Below are positions 21,455 to 30,750 of a DNA stretch of 64,000 bases, one piece after another. Location of the stretch: NCBI GenBank assembly GCA_019448385.1, contig JAGTXO010000076.1, positions 52,764 through 116,763 of the forward strand, read 5' to 3'. The notes under the pieces were generated by a model. That model did not search any database and had not been told where the DNA came from. It saw only the letters and a list, made by a program, of their open reading frames with translations. The translations under genes and the position numbers were made by a program. This DNA comes from Diacronema lutheri. Lineage: Eukaryota > Haptophyta > Pavlovophyceae > Pavlovales > Pavlovaceae. The first letter of the stretch is position 1; each line of letters starts with the position of its first letter.

Positions 21455-22793
21455 ATGCCGCGCCGGACGATCGCGGCGGCCGTGGCGACGTCGCTCAAGA
21501 CGGAGTTCGCGGGCGTTGGCTGGGACACCACCCGCGCGCTCATGCCCTTCTCCAACGAGCTTGCAAACATCCTCGTCCAGTCGAGCATCGCGCCGCCGTC
21601 GCTCTATTCGCACGAGCACGGCGCGCCACTCTTCACGGCCATCTCGACCAACTTCTTCGACCTGCTCGCGCTGACCGGGATCATGCTCAACGTGGTGCAA
21701 GCCACGTCCATGTACGGCCAGATCAAGGGCATGCGGGTGCGCCACGCGCGCGCGCGAGACTCGGCCCTGCGGACCGTGGCATCGGCCGGCCGAAAGGTGG
21801 CCCGAGCTGCACGCGCGCGCGCGCGCGCGCGCGCGCGCGCGCGCTCTGGCGCGGAGGCGCGCCGTGCGCTGCCGGGTCAACGCGCGCGACTGTCGAGGCG
21901 CGTATCGCGCGGCGCACGCCGGTCGGCAGGCCCGGTCACGCGCCGGCTCGGCGGGGCGTGGCATCGCCGCAGCTGGCCAGCGCACGTACGTGCGTGCATG
22001 CTCGCCACCGACCGACAGCGCTGCGACCTGCGCGCTTCCTTCCGGCTGCCCGCAGGTCGGGCTGCTCGTCGCCTTCCTCGCTTTTATCGTGCCCAATTCG
22101 ATGCTCGCTGGCCTCACCGACCTTGTCGCCGGCTGCCGCCTGGACAGTTGCGGGGGCACGCTCGTCGGCGGCAAGCTCGTGCGCGCGCGCCGCGTGCGCA
22201 AGCACCCGCTCGCGTGGCTGTGCGCGAGTCAGGCGATGGCGCCCCTTCTCGCATGGCACCCGCCCGGCCGCGCCGCGCGCGCTCTCCGCGTGCGGCTGCG
22301 CGAGCGCCCCCCTGCCGTGTCGCAATGAACCCCCCCCCCCCCTCCCCTTCCCACCCTTTCCGCTTTCCTCTCCCACCCTTTCCTCTTTCCTCCGCTGCAG
22401 CTCAAGCTCGGCCGGCTCGTCGCGGGCTGGTCGATCGTGTGGGCACTCGAGGCGTCGATCGAGCTGCTCAAGGAGGTGGCGTGCCACCCATCCGAGACGC
22501 ACCTGCACCTGCAAGCCCTTCTGCCGCTCGCCGCGTCGCTCGGATGGAACGGCGTGCTGCACGTTGGCCTGCGGCACGGCAGGGCGGCGACCGCACAGCT
22601 CAAGAGCGCGTTCGCGCGCGCCGCGTCCAAGCTGCGCCCGCCCGCGCGCGACGCGCGGCGCGTGCCGTCGAGCCCGCCGCCGACGCCCGACCGCGCGGCC
22701 GTCAAGGCGGCGGAGGCAAAGGCGGAGGCCAAAGCGGCGGACGATGCTGATGAGCCGGCCACCGCAGCTGAGGCCTCGCCCGACGACAGCTAG
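21455..22793 (+). CDS. Three-exon multi-pass membrane protein, family not recognised
   Basis: Exons 21455-21736, 22056-22178 and 22401-22793, all joined in phase 0, give 265 aa. Donors are CGG|GTGCGC and CTC|GTGCGC; acceptors are CCGCAG|GTC and GCTGCAG|CTC. Hydrophobic segments lie in exon 1 (FFDLLALTGIMLNVV), exon 2 (VGLLVAFLAFIVPNSMLAGL) and exon 3 (LVAGWSIVWALEASIELL), with a weaker one around LLPLAASLGWNGVLHVGL. The C-terminus is a charged Ala/Lys/Glu/Asp-rich tail. The N-terminal region (LANILVQSSIAPPSLY) looks conserved in style, but I cannot assign it. Intron 1 holds a (CG)n run at ~21815-21843; intron 2 holds a poly(C) run and CCCTTTCC pyrimidine tracts next to its acceptor. Confidence 0.65.
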
Positions 22794-22879
22794 ACCGCGT
22801 CCAAGCTTCTCACTCACACTGATGACAGCGCTCAGCCGGCCCGATTTGAGCCGTCTCAAGTCTCGACTTCACGTGCCGC

Positions 22880-23743
22880 ATGCCGTCCGCGCGAGTTTTA
22901 CTCCTCGTCGTCCTCGTCGCGCCGGCGGCGGCCGAGTCGCGCGTCGCCGAGTCGCGCGTCGCCGGCTCGCGCGTCGCCGGCTCGCGCGTCGCCGGCTCGC
23001 GCGTCGCCGAGTCGCGCGTCGCCGGCTCGCGCCTCTGTCGTTTCGCCGCCGTGCGTGGCGGCGCGGACGATGTGCCGACGAGCGCGTCCGAGAGCAGCAC
23101 GCCACGCGCGCCGGCGTGCGCGGACGGCGGGCTGCTTTCGGACGCGCTCGCGATGCTCGCCGATGGCACGATGCTCGCGCGTCTCCAGCTCGCCGCGCGC
23201 ACTGACCCGGCCGCGCGCGCGCGCATCGCCGAGCTGCTCGCGATCCCTGCGTTCGCGCGCTTGGTCCACGCAGCCGGGCTCGCGCCGGCTGCGGGCGCGA
23301 CGGTCGAGGAGGTGCTCGCGGCAATGGCGGTGCCTGAAACCGTCGAGCGCATGCGCGCTCTCGCGGGCAGCCCCGAGGTGTGGCGCAAGGTCGCCGCCGT
23401 GCGCGCCGGTCGCCGCGCGGGTGCGGACGGCGCGGACGACGGCGGCCTTGCCGATGACGGCGATGCGCTGCTCCGCCGGCTGCACGCTGTGCGCACGCGC
23501 GAGCCTGCGCGGCGCCTGAGCGACGCGGACGCGCTCGTCCTCCCGCGCGGGGCGCGCGTGCTCGCGCGGCATGCTGTCGAGGGCGCATGGCTGACGGCGA
23601 CGGTGACGGGTGTGGCGCACGCGCTGCCCGGTGGCGGCGCGGCGTGCGACGTGCGCTACGCGGACGGGGAAGAAGAGAGGGCCGTGCCCGCGAGCCGCCT
23701 CGCGCCGATCGAGCCGACGGCCGAACTACCACGTCATGGCTAA
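22880..23743 (+). CDS. Secreted protein with pentapeptide repeats and tudor-like C-terminus
   Basis: 287 aa, single exon from ATG 22880. The N-terminal signal peptide (LLLVVLVAPAAAE) runs straight into six to seven repeats of GSRVA/ESRVA encoded by a 15-bp tandem repeat (nt 22930-23030). The middle (residues ~85-175) is helical and Ala-rich, with LARLQLAARTDPAARARIAELL. The C-terminus has ARVLARHAVEGAWLTATV then CDVRYADGEEERAVPASRL, which has the tudor/SGF29-like pattern of a small beta barrel (V-AR---GAW--A-V, then D-RY-DGE-E--VP---L). A tudor-like domain behind a signal peptide is odd, so the hydrophobic start could also be a plastid-targeting signal. It converges on the next gene with 40 bp between stops. 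Confidence 0.65.
   Translation: MPSARVLLLVVLVAPAAAESRVAESRVAGSRVAGSRVAGSRVAESRVAGSRLCRFAAVRGGADDVPTSASESSTPRAPACADGGLLSDALAMLADGTMLARLQLAARTDPAARARIAELLAIPAFARLVHAAGLAPAAGATVEEVLAAMAVPETVERMRALAGSPEVWRKVAAVRAGRRAGADGADDGGLADDGDALLRRLHAVRTREPARRLSDADALVLPRGARVLARHAVEGAWLTATVTGVAHALPGGGAACDVRYADGEEERAVPASRLAPIEPTAELPRHG
22929..23032. repeat. 15-bp coding tandem repeat
   Basis: About seven copies of GAGTCGCGCGTCGCC / GGCTCGCGCGTCGCC inside the preceding gene, encoding (E/G)SRVA. The unit length preserves frame. Confidence 0.9.
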
Positions 23744-23783
23744 AAAAAAGAGGAAAAAGGAAAAAAAAAGACCGCGCGGGCGG

Positions 23784-24102
23784 TCACCACGGCATCAGTG
23801 TCGCGCGGCCAGTCGCGCGCAGCTCGGAGAGCGTGTGCTCGCGCTCCGCGGCGGAGAGGCGGAGGAGCCAGCGGTAGAAGCGCAACACGACTCGGCACAT
23901 GTACACCTGCAGCAGCAGCAGCAGAAGCTTCCAGATTGTGGGTACGACGTAGGTCACGTACGCGGAGTAGCCAATCAGCGTCAGGCAGAAAGCGAGGTAC
24001 ACCTGCACGCGACGGCACGCGCAGGGCGCGTGGTCGCGCAGCCGCGTGGGCGGCGCGCGGGGGCAGCAGGCGCGTGGGCGGTGTGCAGCGCGCGAGCGCG
24101 GA

Positions 24103-24148
<46 letters not shown>

Positions 24149-24678
24149 GGACAAAGGGGAGGGGAGCTGCTGAGCGCCTCACCACCACCAGCCGATGATC
24201 AAAGCGAGAGGCGCCCACGTAGCCCACAATGCACGGCACTATGCCGATGAGCAGCTGCGGGATGGGATGGGATGGGATGGGATGGGATGGGATGGGATGG
24301 GATGGGATGGGATGGGATGGGATGGGATGGGATGGGATGGGATGGGATGGGATGGGATGGGGAGGAGAAATCAGAGCGGCGTGTAGACGGCGCGCGGGCG
24401 GCGCGCGGACGGCAGCGTTGGGTGCGCGCACGAGGAGGGAAAATGGCGGGAAAAGCGTCGCGGCGGTGCCCATCAGCGCCTCGACGAGCAGCAGCAGCAC
24501 GTGCACCGCCGCGAACCACTTGGCGACGCGCGAGAGGGCGCAAAGCGCGGCCATTGGGCCGGGCAACTGCTCGGCCAAGCCGCCAGCGGCAGTTGAACCA
24601 CTGCCGGCACGCGTGCTGGTCGCGCCGGCGAACATGGCGTGCAGTCTGCTCGCGCGTCCGCCGCGCGCATCCGCAGCC

Positions 24679-24715
<37 letters not shown>

Positions 24716-25451
24716 CCGCACCCGCCGCCGCGTCCGCCGCGCCCGCAGGCCGCGGGTGGTCCCCTCCGCCCCGCCGGCCCTCGCCAGCCGCTGCGCCGCT
24801 GTCCGTGCGCATCGGCAGCGCAGTCTGCCGCATCGCTGACTCGAGATGCGCGTCCACGTACGGGAACGAGACGGTCGTGCCTGCCAGCAACAACCGCGCG
24901 CGCGCGGAGGGGAGGGGGAGGGAAGGGGGGTCACGGCGGGGCGGTCGGCGGAAGGCGCGCGCAGGAGATGAGGCAGCGGGCGCGGCGCCGCGAGAGCGGG
25001 AACGCGACTGCGCGGTGTGCGCGACGGGCGGCTGCCAGCGTGCACGCGCAACGCACGCAGGCCCGAGCCCCTCCACGCTCGCGCGAGATACCCTCCGCCC
25101 GCCGCGGCCCCGAGAAGCTGCGCGCAGGCCCGGCCGCGCGCGCGCACAGACGGAGCAGATGATGCCGTGCCGGCGGACGTCGGGGATGAGCGGAAACTGC
25201 ACGACGAGCGAGCAGCCCGAGCAACGCACGTGCAAGATCATCGGCTCGTCGCTCGGCGCGGCGGCGGGTGGGCACGTCGACAACGTCGCGGCCGCGCGAT
25301 CGACCGGCAACGGGACGGGTACGGCGAGCATGGGCGGCGGCGCGTGGCCGCCGTCTGTGTCGTCGCCCGGGTTTTGGATTGCGATGACGGCGGCGTGGCC
25401 CTCAGGCATCCCCTCTGAGCTCGTGCGGCTTGTCCGCGCCTCGGCGCCCAT
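23784..25451 (-). CDS. Four-exon membrane protein with N-terminal CxxC...CxxC motif
   Basis: Exons 25451-25148, 24880-24432, 24254-24183 and 24002-23784 give 347 aa. The exon 1/2 junction splits a Cys codon (T|GC) and reconstructs CSVC. Residues ~77-103 contain CSGC and CSVC 23 residues apart (HVRCSGCSLVVQFPLI then GIICSVC), a probable zinc ribbon. Exon 2 has a Gly-rich linker, then WFAAVHVLLLLVEALMGTAA. Exon 3 adds LLIGIVPCIVGYVGA. Exon 4 adds YLAFCLTLIGYSAYVTYVV and WKLLLLLLQVYMCRVVL. The protein is therefore a four-pass (or so) membrane protein with an N-terminal metal-binding domain, loosely like LITAF or TMEM55 proteins; I do not assign a family. Intron 2 holds the GGGAT array and intron 3 a 43-nt homopolymer. 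Confidence 0.65.
24105..24147. repeat. Poly(G) tract, ~43 nt, intron 3
   Basis: Uninterrupted G run on the plus strand. In the sense (minus) direction it is poly(C), ~35 nt after the GTGAGG donor. Confidence 0.9.
24257..24362. repeat. (GGGAT)n pentamer array, ~20 copies, intron 2
   Basis: Perfect pentamer microsatellite. In the sense direction it reads ATCCC and ends directly at the splice acceptor CCCGCAG|CTG, so it forms the polypyrimidine-side sequence of the intron. Confidence 0.95.
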
Positions 25452-25727
25452 CGCCACCAGCACCCCTTCGTCCACAGGCCCCGCGGAGTCAAAGATCTTG
25501 GAGCTCGCACGCCTGCAGTATGTGACGCATACTCAATAACACTATAACAGACAACAGTCTTTCACCTCGGTTACGCTTCTCTGATCGCCCCCTGGGCCAC
25601 GCCCGAACGCGTGGAGGCAGGATCGAGCCGCTCTGCACGGCGCGGCGGAGCTCGGTTGCACGGCGCAGGGCGGCACGTGCGGGCTCAGCTTGGCACGGCT
25701 CGTTAGGCGGCCCGCGCAGAGCCTCAA
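25452..25727. promoter_or_regulatory. 276-bp divergent intergenic region
   Basis: Separates the start codons of the CxxC membrane protein gene (minus) and the thioredoxin-like gene (plus). It includes a distinctly A/T-richer segment around 25525-25575 (ACTCAATAACACTATAACAG). Probably holds both promoters. No TATA box is assigned. Confidence 0.45.
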
Positions 25728-26243
25728 ATGCGCGCCATTGTCCGCGCCCTCCTCCTCGCCTTCTCGCTCGGCGCGGCCGCAGCGTTTGGGGCTCGCGCGC
25801 CGCTGGCGATCGCCCGGGCCGGCGCACGGCCGCTCGGTGCGACGCACGCGAGGGCCTCGGCGGGCGGCGGGCGGGATTTGGACGGCGCACGCTGCGCCGA
25901 GCGGCTTTGGCGCTCGCGTGCAGCCGGTGCGGCTGTCGCCGCACGGCCGCGCGCGCCATGCGCTCGCCGGCGGCCGACCGCGCGGCGCGGCGCGGCGCGG
26001 ATGGAAACGGAGGCGGCGACGGTGGTGCGCTTGAACGGCGCGGACGACTTTAACGCGGCTTTCGACGTTGGCAGCGATGAGCAGCTTGTCGTCGTCAAGT
26101 ACTACGCCTCGTGGTGCCGCGCATGCAAGGCGCTCGGCCCAAAGGTGCGGCGGGCGGGTGTGCGCTGAGCGCGCACTGCCGCTCCGAGGCTTGCGTGCCT
26201 GCCGCGCGCTGCCCCTTTGCGCCGCTGCCGTGTTGGGCTGTGC

Positions 26244-26277
<34 letters not shown>

Positions 26278-27293
26278 TAGCACCCGACCGGCGGTGCACG
26301 CCCCCGACGCCTGCGGTCGCGGCCACCGCTGTAGCGCGGCTGTGCCGCGACGCCTGCACCGCGCGGCCGCCTCGCCGCCTTTTGAGCGCTGCCCCCTCCC
26401 CTCCCTCCCATTTTCCCGCCATGCCCCCACGTCCCCCGTCTGCCCGGGCTCAGGTTGAGAAGATTGCGCGCAACCACCCGAATGTTCGCTTCTACGAGCT
26501 CGAGTTCGAGGCGAACAAGGCGCTGTGCAAGGAGCTCGGCATCAAGGCACGCCGCGCGTGCCCCTGCCCCGCCCTCTATTCTCGCCTCGCCTCGCCCGCT
26601 CGCGCCGCGGCTGCCCTCCGCCGACCCGCCGCGCGCGCTGCGGCCGTTTGCCTCGCCCACGCCCACCGCCCGCCTCTCTCTGGTGCGCGCTCAGCCGCCA
26701 TCGTTCCACCCGCCATCGTTCCACCCGCCGCGCCGATGCAGGTGCTGCCATGGATCGAGATTTTTAAAGGCGGTCGCTCGACCAAGCTTGAGAGCTTCTC
26801 GTGCGGGTGCGCGCAACCCGTTGCGCCGCACATCCGCCGCCGCGCGCCGCGCCGCTTCCACCGGCGCCAGCCGCCCGCCAGCCGCCCGCCAGCCGCCCGC
26901 CAGCCGCCCGCCAGCCGCCCGCCAGCCGCCCGGCGGTGCACGCGCGCGCACGCGCAGCGGCGCCGCCGTGCGGCGAGCGGCCGCGCCGCGCTCGCGGGGG
27001 CGGGGCAGCGCGCGCGGTTGGACGCACGTTGGCCGAATGGTCGAAGGGCGCGCGCGTCCAGCCGTTCTCGCCCGCCCGTGCCCGCCGGCCAACCCACACG
27101 CGCGCTCTCTCCGGCCGCCCGCCGCCGCCGCGCGTCTCGCGCATGCGCCAGGCCGTCCAAGGCGGCGCAGATCAACGAGAAGGTGCGCTACTACCTTGAC
27201 GGAGGGACGGCCCCGCTCGCATCGGCGCAGCCGGCGGATGACCGTGACGGGGACGGCGGCGCGGGCGTGCAGGCAGAGCCGGGCAGCGGATGA
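25728..27293 (+). CDS. Plastid thioredoxin-like protein (WCRxC type)
   Basis: Exons 25728-26144, 26454-26546, 26742-26806 and 27152-27293 give 238 aa. The N-terminus (RALLLAFSLGAAAAFGARAP) is a signal peptide with an AxA-F junction, followed by an Arg/Ala-rich transit-like region to ~residue 90; both point to a secondary plastid. The thioredoxin fold follows: VVVKYYASWCRACKALGPK (active site Cys130-Cys133), then NHPNVRFYELEFEANKALC, GIK|VLPWIEIFKGGR and a C-terminal helix AAQINEKVRYYLD. WCRAC matches the plant WCRKC thioredoxin-like branch rather than WCGPC, so it is likely a plastid redox protein of that class. The cis-Pro is in VLPW. Intron 2 uses a GC donor (AAG|GCACGC); intron 1 has a 30-nt poly(C); intron 3 has GCCAGCCGCCC repeats. 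Confidence 0.85.
26245..26274. repeat. Poly(C) tract, ~30 nt, intron 1
   Basis: Uninterrupted C run, sense strand of the thioredoxin-like gene, 100 bp after the donor. Confidence 0.9.
26866..26934. repeat. 11-bp tandem repeat (GCCAGCCGCCC)~6, intron 3
   Basis: Six consecutive units in the third intron of the thioredoxin-like gene. Confidence 0.9.
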
Positions 27294-27408
27294 CGCGAAC
27301 CCCCGGACTGTTCCGACATGTTCAGCGCGTGAGAGCGCAGACTCAGACTGCACTTGTCAGAGCGACTTAGCCGACACTGGGAGCGCGTGCCCATCCATCG
27401 CCCCCCAC
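27294..27408. other. 115-bp convergent intergenic region
   Basis: Holds the 3' UTRs of the thioredoxin-like gene (plus) and the prolyl 4-hydroxylase gene (minus). No canonical AATAAA is seen. Confidence 0.4.
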
Positions 27409-28051
27409 TCAAGCCCCGCCTCCGCCTCCCAGCCACCACCGCGACTTTACCGCCGCCGCGCCGCCGCCACCGCTCGTCGGCAGGGCGCGCGTCGCGCGCG
27501 CGCCCGCCGCAGCCGCGGGCTGCTCCTGGCGCACGCCGTCGTCGCTCGCGCCGCCGCCGCCGCGTCGGCCGCCGCGCGCTTCCTCCGCCGTCTCCTCGTC
27601 ATCCGCGTCCGACTCCGCGGCGGCGCCCGCCCTTTGCTGAAACGCGTGCGCTCGTATCCACACGTTGATCGCGTATTTGATGGCGCCGGGAGCGGGCGGT
27701 TCGCCGCCGTGCAGCGTGCGCTCGTCCGCGCCGCCATCGTCGAGGCAGTCGTTGAAGACGAGCGCCGTGCCCGCGCGAGGCGTCACGTGCATGCGCAGCT
27801 GCGGGAAGATGGTCTCGCCCAGGCCGGACGGCGCAGCTGGGCCGTCGGCCGGATCAGCGGGCGCGTCCGTGCCATTGTCGGGCGCACGCACATCGTTCAG
27901 GTAGATGAGCATAGTGACGTGCCGCCTGCCCATCTGCAGGTTCTCGAGGAAGTCGCACGCCTTCCCAAAGTCAAAGTGCGGCCGGTACAGCTCGCCGCCA
28001 TAGTAGCGCACCACCTGCAGCCCAGCCAAAGTTGGGAAAAAAGAATGGCGT

Positions 28052-28094
<43 letters not shown>

Positions 28095-28286
28095 GGTGAG
28101 AGGTGGGTCGCGACGCACGCAGCCGCGCCGCGGAGCGCGCGGCGGCCCGGCGCCCTCCGCGATGCGCCGCGGCCGCGTCACCTGCAGCGGCTCGATGTTG
28201 CTGATGGCGTACCCTGTCGCAGCCGCTGCCCTCGCACTGATCGCGCGCACGAGCGGCCCCATTGCGTTGTTCGCCAGGTAGCTGGT

Positions 28287-28328
<42 letters not shown>

Positions 28329-29422
28329 TGGACAGCAGGGCAGGCCCCGCGCGCATTCGAAGCAGCAGAGCGCGCGCGCGTCAGTCCGGCTAGCGCGCGA
28401 GCGCGCGCGCCGGGCGATGCGAAGCAGCCCGGCGCGGGGGTACCCCCAGCAGCCCCGGCGTGGGTGGGCGCGCGCGGCGCTCACGCAGTCGACGACGAGC
28501 GGATGGTCTCGACGCGCCCGCCCGCACGCGAGCGCTGGAACAAGGGCTGCGCGAGCTTCAGCATGGCTGCCGCCTCGTCTGCGCTCACAAAGTCGTGGAG
28601 CAGCCGCACGCGCGGGGAGTGGCTCAAGTGCACCACGCGGTACACGCGGCCGCCCTCCGAGGCCGCGCGCTCGGCGCGCGCCGCCTCGTCGCCGCCGTCC
28701 GCGTCGCGCAGCGCGCCCGACGGCAGAACGGCGACCACGCGCTCGGCGCTCAGGTCGCGCGGTGTGGCCGCACGCGCCGCGACTGCGGCCGCGCTGTGCG
28801 CGACGGAGGCGGCCGCGTGCACGGCCCACGCGTCGTGCGGCAGCCGACCGCCATCGTGCGGCACGCGAGGCGTGAGTGCCGCAAAATGGGCGCGCACGCC
28901 CGCGACGGTGCCGGGCAGCGGCGGCACGCGCGCGCCGCCGAGCCCCGCGTCCGAGGGCACGAGCGCGTTCGCCCAACCGCCGTGCCAGCCACCGTGGCCC
29001 CCGCGCGGCCGGCAGATCGCGACGAGCGCGGCCGCGCCGAGCGCACGCGCGATCGTGCGCCGCGCGGGCGTGCTTCCCGACACGACGGGTGCGAAGGGCG
29101 TTTCGTCCCAGCATGGCGCCCGCTCGACGCGCGCAGACGGCGCGAGCGCAGCGGCCGGCCGACTCGCGTCGATGAGCGACTGGCGCGTGTGCACGGTGGA
29201 TGCGTCGGCGTAGAGGGCGAGAATTGTGGGCAGGGCGAAGCGAGCGCAGCTGGTGCAGACGGGGCGTGTTGGGGAAGGGGAAGGGTGGAAGTCGTCAGCT
29301 GCCGCCCTCGCTGCCAGCCCCTTTGCAAAGCCCTAGCTGCATCCCCCCCCTCCCCCCCCTCCCCCCCCCCCCCCCCCTGAGGCCTCACCTGAGGAAGCAG
29401 AGAGGAGCAGCCCCGGCTCAGA

Positions 29423-29456
<34 letters not shown>

Positions 29457-29504
29457 GTGGCCTCACCTGAGGAAGCAGCGCGAGAGGAGCAGCCCCGGCT
29501 CAGA

Positions 29505-29540
<36 letters not shown>

Positions 29541-30613
29541 TGAGGCCTCACCTGAGGAAGCAGCGCGAGAGGAGCAGCCCCGGCTCAGACACTGCCCCCC
29601 CCCCCCCCCCCCCCCCCTGTGGCCTCACCTGAGGAAGCAGCGCGAGAGGAGCAGCCCCGGCTCAGACGCGCACTCGCCACGCGCGGCGCGCTGCGCGCAG
29701 CTCGGCTCGCGGTCGAGCAGCTCCTGGCAGCGTAGCGCATCAACGCACACACGCCACTCCGCCGCCGCCGCGCCGCCGCCGTCCGCGCCGTTGCCGGCTG
29801 CGTGCGCAGCGTCGGCGGCTGTGCCGTTGCGCAAGCCGGCGGCGGCGCAGAGGTCGAGCCCGGCGCACGAGCCCGCGCATCGCTGCAGCTTGCGCGCGTC
29901 TTCCGATGCGCCGCCGTCGCCGTCGGCGCGCGCGTGGCTGGCCGCAGCCGCCGCAGCCGCCACGTCGATCGCGGCGCGGCCGCAGCCGCCCTCGTCAGCC
30001 CACGAGGCACAGTCGAGGTCCGTGTCGAGCAGCGCCTCGTGCGCGGACGCGCGCTGCCTCTCGCACGAGGTGCGGCATGCGGCGAGCATATAGCTACGCG
30101 GACGAGTTGGGGGAGGGTAAGGGGCGGGCAGCGGTGAGGCGTGCGGCACGTGGGCTTCTCGCGCGCGGCGGTGCGGCGATCGGGCGAGCCGCATGGCTCT
30201 GCCGCTCACCCCGCGTTGCGCGTGCACTCGCCGCCCTCGGCCCAGCCGGCGCATTGCTCCACCTCGTCGGTGCGCGGCGCCACGCGGCCCTCGACCGCCT
30301 TGCACGACGCCGCGCACATGCGGCTCACTGCGACGGAAATCGCGCGCGCAGCGCGCGTGCGATGCGAGCGGTCGAGGGGGAGGGGCGTTGATCAGGGCGG
30401 GAAGCCGAGCGCGGCGAACGTTCCGCACGAGCACGCCGAACATCGCGGTCGTGTGCCGCGCGCACTGTATCCTGGGTTGGCCGCGCACTCGCCCGATTCG
30501 GCCCAGGTGATGCACTTGTGATCCTGGTCCGCCTCGTGGAAGACGTCGGCGGAGGCGAACGACGCACGTGGCGCGACGAGCGCGGCCGCGCACAAGGCGA
30601 GCGTGCCGCGCAT
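27409..30613 (-). CDS. Prolyl 4-hydroxylase with four N-terminal ShKT domains
   Basis: Exons 30613-30466, 30327-30210, 30093-29629, 29249-28485, 28281-28182 and 28014-27409 give 733 aa. A signal peptide (RGTLALCAAALVAPRASF) is followed by ShKT modules that span the introns: CITWAESGECAANPGY|MSRMCAASC, then CAGWAEGGECTRNAG|YMLAACRTSC, an irregular third (CASWADEGGC to RCAGSC), and CAQRAARGECASEPGLL to RCFL|SC. The catalytic 2-oxoglutarate/Fe(II) domain is in exons 5-6: GGELYRPHFDF gives His545 and Asp547, TLHGG gives His634 and AIKYAINVW gives Lys645 for 2-oxoglutarate. It would hydroxylate prolines of secreted hydroxyproline-rich proteins in the ER or Golgi, such as SPPP proteins like the one at the left edge. 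The C-terminus is low complexity. Introns 4 and 5 carry poly(C) in sense; intron 3 carries the duplicated splice junction. Confidence 0.9.
28053..28093. repeat. Poly(G) tract, ~41 nt, intron 5 of the prolyl 4-hydroxylase gene
   Basis: Plus-strand G run, i.e. poly(C) in sense, between exons 5 and 6. Confidence 0.9.
28287..28327. repeat. Poly(G) tract, ~41 nt, abutting the exon 5 acceptor
   Basis: Plus-strand G run, poly(C) in sense. It is followed directly by ACCAG|C, so the homopolymer itself serves as the polypyrimidine tract of this intron. Confidence 0.9.
29342..29668. repeat. Fourfold tandem duplication of an exon end, splice donor and homopolymer
   Basis: Copies on the plus strand each consist of CCTCACCTGAGGAAGCAG, then GAGGAGCAGCCCCGGCTCAG, then ACTGCC and a 23-31-nt C run. 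They occur at ~29380, ~29460, ~29544 and 29621 (the last is the real exon 3 end; the first lacks CGCG). In sense each copy contains a perfect donor CTCAG|GTGAGG preceded by an exon-like segment and by GGCAG, a possible acceptor. Confidence 0.9.
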
Positions 30614-30750
30614 CACGCCCGCGGCGGCCGGACCTGCCGCTCGACGGGCGGCGCCCGAAGTGAACTTTCTCCGCCGCCCCGTTACCATGCACGCGCACGA
30701 TGGCTGCCGTGATGGCGTGAACGCCTGCTGACGGCGCAAGGCTCGTTCGG
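30614..30750. promoter_or_regulatory. 137-bp divergent promoter region
   Basis: Between the prolyl 4-hydroxylase ATG (minus) and the LRR protein ATG (plus). No TATA box. Inferred shared promoter. Confidence 0.45.

Noticed and set aside
24257-24362. (GGGAT)n array considered as a telomere-like tract
   Set aside because: Pentamer, internal, confined to an intron, and unlike known TTAGGG/TTTAGGG telomeres.
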